From: Cyanobacteria bacterium CYA
GTDB taxonomy: Bacteria; Planctomycetota; Phycisphaerae; Phycisphaerales; UBA1924
NCBI GenBank assembly: GCA_008363215.1
Contig: RHKP01000006.1
Location: 55,125-119,124, forward strand
DNA length: 64,000 bases
Reading direction: 5' to 3'
Part shown: piece by piece, positions 59,291 through 64,000 of the stretch
How positions within the stretch are numbered: position 1 is the first letter of the stretch
Layout of the letters: each line of letters begins with the position of its first letter
Program-made: the position numbers and the translations under genes
Notes under the pieces: generated by a model
What the model was told of the DNA's origin: nothing
What the model saw: only the letters and a program-made list of their open reading frames with translations
The model's database searches: none

Positions 59291-59321
59291 CACGCGCCCG
59301 GCAGGCGACTACAGTCTGGCC

Positions 59322-60029
59322 ATGCGGCCCCTGCACAGTCGACGCCCTCGTTCACTGCTACAGACGCACTGTGGACGCACAACACGGCGTCTTTCGTGTT
59401 TCCGTGCAAGATCCTGCGGGCTCTGCGTCGCACCAGCGCAGGCGGGAACTGTCGTGATCGCGACCTTGCTCGCGTTGAGCGCCTGCGAACGTGCGCCGAC
59501 GGCGCCGATCGGTGCGGAGCGCCCGACTTGGCGCGAGGCGACTAATGATGAACTGACACCCGCGCAGCAGGCCGCACGCGACGCCGCGTTGGCGGCGGTC
59601 AGTGATCTTCAGCGGACGCTGCTGGCAGAGGTGGCAAAGAACCTGGAGGCACGTGGGCCGGCAGCGACGATCACGGTGTGCAAGGATCTGGCGCCGCAAC
59701 TGGCCGAACAGGTCGGGAACGAGCACGGGCTGCGAATCGGGCGGACGTCGCACAGGCTGCGAAACCCGGGCAACGCCGGACCGGCGTGGATGGACCCGGT
59801 GATCGGGGCGCGGCGCGACGAGTTGGTCACCATGATCGGTCCGGGCGATGCGGTGCGAGTGGCGATTCCGATTCACGTGGCGGCCCCGTGCCTGGCCTGT
59901 CATGGGCAAAACGGGATGCTGGCGCCGGGTGTGGTTTCGGCGCTGGACGAGCAGTATCCTCAGGACGCCGCGACGGGGTTTGCCGAGGGCGAACTTCGCG
60001 GCTGGTTCTGGGCCGAAACAGCGGAATAA
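59322..60029 (+). CDS. DUF3365-like protein with a c-type haem motif
   Basis: 235 residues from ATG 59322. A lipoprotein-like segment VVIATLLALSAC occurs at about 44-55, so the true start may be later (for example GTG 59454), making a short lipidated form. The domain after it has the DUF3365 features: helix LQRTLLAEVAKNLEARGP, CKDLAPQLAEQ, GLRIGRTSHRLRNPGNAG, and near the C-terminus PCLACHG, a CxxCH haem-binding site. Such periplasmic haem proteins are often sensors of redox or light input. The start and exact length are uncertain; the family call is good. Confidence 0.75.
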   Translation: MRPLHSRRPRSLLQTHCGRTTRRLSCFRARSCGLCVAPAQAGTVVIATLLALSACERAPTAPIGAERPTWREATNDELTPAQQAARDAALAAVSDLQRTLLAEVAKNLEARGPAATITVCKDLAPQLAEQVGNEHGLRIGRTSHRLRNPGNAGPAWMDPVIGARRDELVTMIGPGDAVRVAIPIHVAAPCLACHGQNGMLAPGVVSALDEQYPQDAATGFAEGELRGWFWAETAE

Positions 60030-60087
60030 CCCTTGGCGCCGAGTCGTTTCTGGTATGCACAGGGGTTATTCATAAGGGGATCAACTC

Positions 60088-61104
60088 ATGCAGTGGCTGA
60101 TGAAACTGACGTGTGTCGCGTGGCTGTGTGCGGGAGCGGTGGCCGAGCCGATCAACCGCTACTGCCCCGTGGGCAAGGAACCGATTGACAACAAGACGCC
60201 CACGATCAAGTACGAAGGGCACGAGATCGGTCTCTGCTGCCCTGGGTGCGGAGAAAAGTTCCTCGGCTGGGACGAGCAGCGCCGGAATGAGTTTGTCAAG
60301 TTGGCACTGGCGGGCAAGGAGCCGCGGCTGGAAGAAGTCAGCCACGAGGCGCAGGTCGAGCCGGCGCCCGGTGCGGGCGAGGGGTATCCCTTCACGCTGA
60401 CGACCTGTCCGGTGGCCGGGCACGAGATCGACCACGAGGGCGAGCCGGTCGTGTACGTGCATGAGGGGCGCGAGGTGAAGTTCTGCTGCGAAGATTGCCT
60501 CGAGAAGTTCCAGGCTGATCCGGACCAGTACCTGGCCAAGATCGACGAGCAGATGATCGAGCAGCAGGCGATGCACTACCCGCTGTCGACGTGCATCATC
60601 TCGGGCGAGTCGCTGATGGAGGACGGCAAGTTCACCGGCGTGAACGTCGTGTACAGGAACCGGCTGGTGCGATTCTGCTGCGAGGACTGCGCCGGCAAGT
60701 TCGAGAAAGACCCGGGCGCTGTGCTGGCCAAACTGGACAAGGCGATGATCGAGGCTCAGCGCGCCTCCTATCCGCTCCAGACCTGCGTGGTCAGCGGCGA
60801 GGAACTCGGCGGGATGGGCGAGCCGGTCGAAATGCTCTACATGAACCGGCTGGTGCGATTCTGCTGCGAGATGTGCATCGGCAAGTTCGAGAAAGATCCC
60901 GCAGCCTTCATGGCCAAGATCGACGCGGCCTATGCCGAGGCGCAGCGGGCCGGCGCAAACACGACCTGCCCTGTCTCAGGCGAGGATCTGGATGACAGTG
61001 CGGTGGAAGTTGTGGCCGGACAGAAACTGGTGCGATTCTGCTGCGAGAAGTGCGTGGGCAAGATGAAGAGCGAACCGGATGCGATCCTGTCGAAGGTGAA
61101 GTGA
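60088..61104 (+). CDS. Secreted protein with five TRASH-like Cys modules
   Basis: 338 residues. A signal peptide (LMKLTCVAWLCAGAVA) leads to five repeats of about 50-65 residues. Each has a C-P/x-x-G start and an FCC-x-x-C-x-x-KF end: YCPVGKEPID with LCCPGCGEKF, TCPVAGHEID with FCCEDCLEKF, TCIISGESLM with FCCEDCAGKF, TCVVSGEELG with FCCEMCIGKF, and TCPVSGEDLD with FCCEKCVGKM. TRASH domains bind metals such as copper, usually as single sensor domains, so a pentameric exported array is unusual. It follows the haem protein by 58 bases on the same strand and may share its transcript. Metal scavenging or storage is a plausible role. Confidence 0.85.
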   Translation: MQWLMKLTCVAWLCAGAVAEPINRYCPVGKEPIDNKTPTIKYEGHEIGLCCPGCGEKFLGWDEQRRNEFVKLALAGKEPRLEEVSHEAQVEPAPGAGEGYPFTLTTCPVAGHEIDHEGEPVVYVHEGREVKFCCEDCLEKFQADPDQYLAKIDEQMIEQQAMHYPLSTCIISGESLMEDGKFTGVNVVYRNRLVRFCCEDCAGKFEKDPGAVLAKLDKAMIEAQRASYPLQTCVVSGEELGGMGEPVEMLYMNRLVRFCCEMCIGKFEKDPAAFMAKIDAAYAEAQRAGANTTCPVSGEDLDDSAVEVVAGQKLVRFCCEKCVGKMKSEPDAILSKVK

Positions 61105-61417
61105 GAGCAGACGCGTCGTGCGAGTCGACATCGCGAATCGCGCCGGCAGCCTCGGTTGGCCGAGGCTGCTGTCCATTTGAGGGCGAGCCGAAACCTGGCC
61201 ATACCGAGCCATGACCACGGCGCTCGGTGTGTACGTCCTTTGCGATACGGGCGTGCATGAGTGCGTGCGTTCCAGCCGGGCGGTGCGGAAGCCCGCGCTG
61301 GCCGCAGCGCGGCGGACAGATCCTCCAGCCCGCCAAGGCTGTTCCACTGGACTCATTGCTGAACGGCCCTGCGGCGGACGCCCGGATCGTCAGCGACTTG
61401 CGGAGCCGTGCGTCCCC
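61105..61417. other. Intergenic region with one palindrome
   Basis: A GCAGCCTCGG-TTGG-CCGAGGCTGC palindrome at 61146-61169 (ten-pair stem) lies 41 bases after the TRASH gene and resembles the 54178 element. The rest has no convincing gene; short open frames there overlap the repeat and share no family. Confidence 0.55.
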
Positions 61418-61520
61418 GCTTTGCGATGATCGCGGCCCGGGTGCGGCCACGCCACGCCGCCCGACGCGGCGCCGAACAGCAGCGCACCAGGCAGGCAGAA
61501 ACTTGCGCAAAGGCGTATGA
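61418..61520 (+). repeat. Inverted repeat, left copy (103 bp)
   Basis: The segments 61418-61452 (35 bases) and 61453-61520 (68 bases) both occur as perfect reverse complements at 63966-64000 and 63788-63855. They are contiguous here. The copy ends 20 bases before the mgtE stop. Confidence 0.95.
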
Positions 61521-61539
61521 CAAGGTCAGGCCATTGATT

Positions 61540-62928
61540 TCACAGCACGGTGCCGTGGAGGAGGAGCAGGGCGATGACGAAGTAAATGGTCAGCCCGCTG
61601 ACATCCATCAGCGTGGCGACGAGGGGTGTGCTCGACGTGGCCGGGTCGACTCCCAGTGAGCGGAGAATGATCGGCAGCATCGAGCCGACCATCGTCGCCC
61701 ATGCGACAATCGTCAGGACGCTCAGCCCGATAGTCAGCCCGATCAGCCCGGCGTACTCAGCGCGGACGAGCCCGATCCATCCGGCGACGGTGACGGTCAG
61801 GAAGCCCAGCAGCCCGAGCAAGAGCCCGAGCGACACTCCGGTGACCAGTTCGCGCCGTGCGACAGGCCACCAGTCGGAGGCGGAGACCTGCTCGAGGGAG
61901 AGGGCGCGGACGAGGATGGTGGCGGCCTGGCTGCCGGTGTTGCCCCCGCAACTGATGACCAGCGGGATGAACGACGCAAGAACAACAGCGCGGTCGAGTT
62001 GATCCTCAAAGAAGGTGATGATGCCGATGGTGCCGATCTGCATCGCAAAGAGCAGCGAGAGCCACCCTCCGCGCTTGCGCACCATGGTCACCAGCCCGAC
62101 GGTGGTGTACGGCTCGTCAAAGGCCTCGACGCCTGCGAGTTTGTGGATGTCTTCGGTGAACTCTTCCTCGGCCACGTCGGCCACGTCGTCGAACGTGACG
62201 ATCCCCACCAGCACTCCGCGCGAGTCGACCACCGGCAGGGCGGTGCGGTCGTAGCGGGCCATGACGCGCACCGCCTCTTCGCGATCGTCTTTGGCCTGCA
62301 GCGCCACAAACTCGTAGTCCATGAGCGACTCGATGGTCTGCTCCGGGTCGGCCAGCAGGATCTGCCGGATCCGGAAGTCGTCGATGAGTTGCCCGGCTTC
62401 ATTGATGACGAAGACCCAGTGGATCGTCTCGGCGTCGTGCCCCCAGCGCCGCACGTGTTCGAGCGTCTTGGCGACGGTCCACGATGGGCGGATTCGCACG
62501 TAGTCCGGAGTCATCAGTCGCCCGACGCTCTCGGGCGGATAGTTGAGGATGGTCTGCGTGATCTTGCGCGTCTGCTCGGTCAGGCGCTGCATGATCCCCT
62601 GGCTGACGGCGCTCGGCAGTTCGTCGAGCAGGCGGGCACGGTCGTCGGGCTCCATCTCTTCGATCACCCGCGCAGCCCGTTCGTCGCCCAGGCGCGTGAT
62701 GAGTTCTTCCTGACGCTCCGGCGGAAACTCGGCGAACACATCAGCAGCCTCGTCGCGCGGCAGCACGCGGAATGCCAGGGCCGAGAGCGTGTCTTCCAGT
62801 TCGTCAATCAGTTCCGCCGAGTCGGCGGGGGGGAGTTGGCGCAGGGCGTCGCGCACGTCGCGAAACTGACCGTCCCTGAGCATCTGGGCGATGTCAGGGG
62901 CCAGGAGTTGGACAGTCGGGCTGCTCAT
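61540..62928 (-). CDS. mgtE: MgtE-family magnesium transporter
   Basis: 462 residues from ATG 62928. The N-terminal MgtE_N superhelix (about 15-130; FAEFPPERQEELITRLGDERAARVIEEMEPDDRARLLDEL) is followed by two CBS domains (about 135-260; LMTPDYVRIRPSWTVAK and MDYEFVALQAKDDREEAVRVM), then five hydrophobic helices including FIPLVISCGGNTGSQAATILVRAL, the Mg2+-selective pore helix. The CBS and N domains gate the channel by Mg2+. It is leftward and has PIG-L upstream in the same direction, with 33 bases between. Confidence 0.96.
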   Translation of the reverse strand: MSSPTVQLLAPDIAQMLRDGQFRDVRDALRQLPPADSAELIDELEDTLSALAFRVLPRDEAADVFAEFPPERQEELITRLGDERAARVIEEMEPDDRARLLDELPSAVSQGIMQRLTEQTRKITQTILNYPPESVGRLMTPDYVRIRPSWTVAKTLEHVRRWGHDAETIHWVFVINEAGQLIDDFRIRQILLADPEQTIESLMDYEFVALQAKDDREEAVRVMARYDRTALPVVDSRGVLVGIVTFDDVADVAEEEFTEDIHKLAGVEAFDEPYTTVGLVTMVRKRGGWLSLLFAMQIGTIGIITFFEDQLDRAVVLASFIPLVISCGGNTGSQAATILVRALSLEQVSASDWWPVARRELVTGVSLGLLLGLLGFLTVTVAGWIGLVRAEYAGLIGLTIGLSVLTIVAWATMVGSMLPIILRSLGVDPATSSTPLVATLMDVSGLTIYFVIALLLLHGTVL

Positions 62929-62961
62929 GCGTGGAAGAAGGATACCCGAGGCAGAGCCGGG

Positions 62962-63711
62962 TCAGGAAAGATCGGCCAAGCCCGTGAGCCCGATGGGCTC
63001 TTTGGTGAAGAAGGGCTCCCCGGCGGGCGTCCCGATGCGCGAGCCGAAGTACCGCGCGGCACCCTCGATCCACTCGAGAACAGGCCGGTTCTTCTCCGGA
63101 ATCACGAACTGGGTTTCATACGCCCGAATCGAGGCGAGTTTCCGCTCCAAACGCCCGGAAATGTCAAAGATCAGACCGGGGTCAGCCACCCAGCGCAGGT
63201 GCGTGGCGTAGTAGTAGAAGAACCACTTCGGGTAGATCGGCTCGCCGAGCCGATGACTTTGCCCGGTCCAGCGGTTGACCGGGTCGGGCAGGCTCAGCCC
63301 GGTCAGTTTGGCATCGAAGCGGGCGTCTTCGGCGATGCGGGTGACGGCGCGGTGGTCGGGGTGCGCATCTTCCGGATACGGCGCGAAGACCATCTGGCTC
63401 TGGTGGGCGCGCATGACCGCGGCCACGGCGTGGCGCGAGGCCACTGTGTGCTCGACGGTGCGATTGGGTAGCCCGAGCAGCCAGCGGCGAGGCGCTCGCG
63501 CGCCGGGGTGAGCGGCCCGGTCGGGGCTGAGGATCTGCAACGCGGCGTCGGCTTCGATCCGGCGTTTCTCCGGCGTGCCGTAGGGCGTGGGCTCGCCGTT
63601 GGTGACGTCCAGCAGCAGGACGTCATGCCCCTGCTCGGCCAGCGCGGCGATGGTGCCGCCCATGCCCAGTTCCTGATCGTCGGGATGCGGACCGATGACG
63701 AGGATGTTCAT
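62962..63711 (-). CDS. PIG-L-family deacetylase (BshB1-like)
   Basis: 249 residues from ATG 63711. The zinc-binding motif is PHPDDQELGMGGTIAAL at about 8-24 and the second ligand region is APYPEDAHPDHRAVTRIAEDAR. The C-terminus has the YPKWFFYYYATHLRWVADPGLIFDISG segment typical of BshB1, the bacillithiol-pathway GlcNAc-malate deacetylase. Exact substrate is unproven: PIG-L enzymes include lipid and mycothiol deacetylases. It lies between mgtE and the right copy of the inverted repeat. Frames running further upstream enter that repeat and are not part of the gene. Confidence 0.88.
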   Translation of the reverse strand: MNILVIGPHPDDQELGMGGTIAALAEQGHDVLLLDVTNGEPTPYGTPEKRRIEADAALQILSPDRAAHPGARAPRRWLLGLPNRTVEHTVASRHAVAAVMRAHQSQMVFAPYPEDAHPDHRAVTRIAEDARFDAKLTGLSLPDPVNRWTGQSHRLGEPIYPKWFFYYYATHLRWVADPGLIFDISGRLERKLASIRAYETQFVIPEKNRPVLEWIEGAARYFGSRIGTPAGEPFFTKEPIGLTGLADLS

Positions 63712-63787
63712 GGGGGAGGATAGCGGGAGGTGCTGCCACCGGGCGAGCCGGGGTGGTGGGTAGTCTCGCTGCGCCGGCAGCCATGAC

Positions 63788-64000
63788 TCATACGCCTTTG
63801 CGCAAGTTTCTGCCTGCCTGGTGCGCTGCTGTTCGGCGCCGCGTCGGGCGGCGTGATCTGCAAGCCTGTGTGCCGCCAGAGTACGCAGGCCCGCGTGCAC
63901 GCGGCAGGGCGCCACACGCTGACCGAGTTGGAACGGGCGGACGAGGGCGTGGGTAGTGCCAGCGCGCGTGGCCGCACCCGGGCCGCGATCATCGCAAAGC
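63788..64000 (-). repeat. Inverted repeat, right copy, interrupted, at window edge
   Basis: 63788-63855 is the perfect reverse complement of 61453-61520, and 63966-64000 of 61418-61452. A 110-base segment (63856-63965) separates the two parts here but not in the left copy. The window ends inside the repeat, so its true length is unknown. Confidence 0.92.

Noticed and set aside
61211..61429. 72-codon open frame before the inverted repeat
   Set aside because: Arg/Pro-rich, no ribosome binding site or motif, and partly inside the repeat.
63753..63956. 67-codon open frame within the right repeat copy
   Set aside because: Its first part is the repeat itself and the same words appear antisense in the left copy; no evidence of a protein.

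Overview
The window looks like a GC-rich chromosome segment of a planctomycete, most likely class Phycisphaerae. This is inferred from four things: a secreted protease ending in a paired FNGD / MNND calcium-loop (dockerin-like) tail, a PEP-CTERM-type exported protein, the MoxR/DUF58/von Willebrand gene cluster, and many short dispersed palindromes and low-complexity patches. No rRNA, tRNA or CRISPR array was recognised.

Layout. 1-8.6 kb is the spc/alpha ribosomal operon: rplN (partial)-rplX-rplE-rpsN-rpsH-rplF-rplR-rpsE-rplO-secY-rpmJ-rpsM-rpsK-rpoA-rplQ, closed by a terminator. rpmD and rpsD are not in their usual places, and both S14 and L36 have lost most zinc ligands. pheS follows without pheT. 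10.1-15 kb is accessory: a 400-bp array in 21-bp phase (heptad phase if translated), a membrane-linked STAND-like NTPase that could be an immune receptor, and a HAD hydrolase. 15-22 kb holds a Fn3-like protein, a Tat-exported oxidoreductase, an NHL-repeat protein, and an ogt-unknown-macrodomain operon.

22.4-25.5 kb encodes the DNA-repair pair Lhr-like helicase and PdeM. 25.7-32.9 kb has an amino-acid permease, coaD, a PEP-CTERM protein, accB-accC and an iron/thiamine-type ABC permease. 32.9-47.1 kb is one long co-directional cluster: NHL lipoprotein, VWA/GATase-like membrane protein, MoxR ATPase, DUF58 protein, BatA-like VWA protein, a large membrane protein, then an ABC ATPase and ABC-2 permease. 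The overlapping stops and starts suggest one cell-envelope machine. A GxxExxY gene interrupts it.

47-64 kb has a MacB-type permease, small conserved proteins, a HIT protein, a YCII-like lipoprotein, uvrA and uvrB (both with lineage-specific insertions), a secreted matrixin-like protease, a c-type-haem DUF3365-like protein, and a secreted protein with five TRASH-like cysteine modules. It ends with mgtE and a PIG-L deacetylase bracketed by a perfect inverted repeat.

The most unusual signals are the 21-bp/heptad array beside the STAND gene, the inverted repeat around mgtE-PIG-L, and the AGAGACGGAG-type low-complexity family, one member of which sits in frame inside uvrB. Calls come from reading the sequence and known family motifs; no database search was run.
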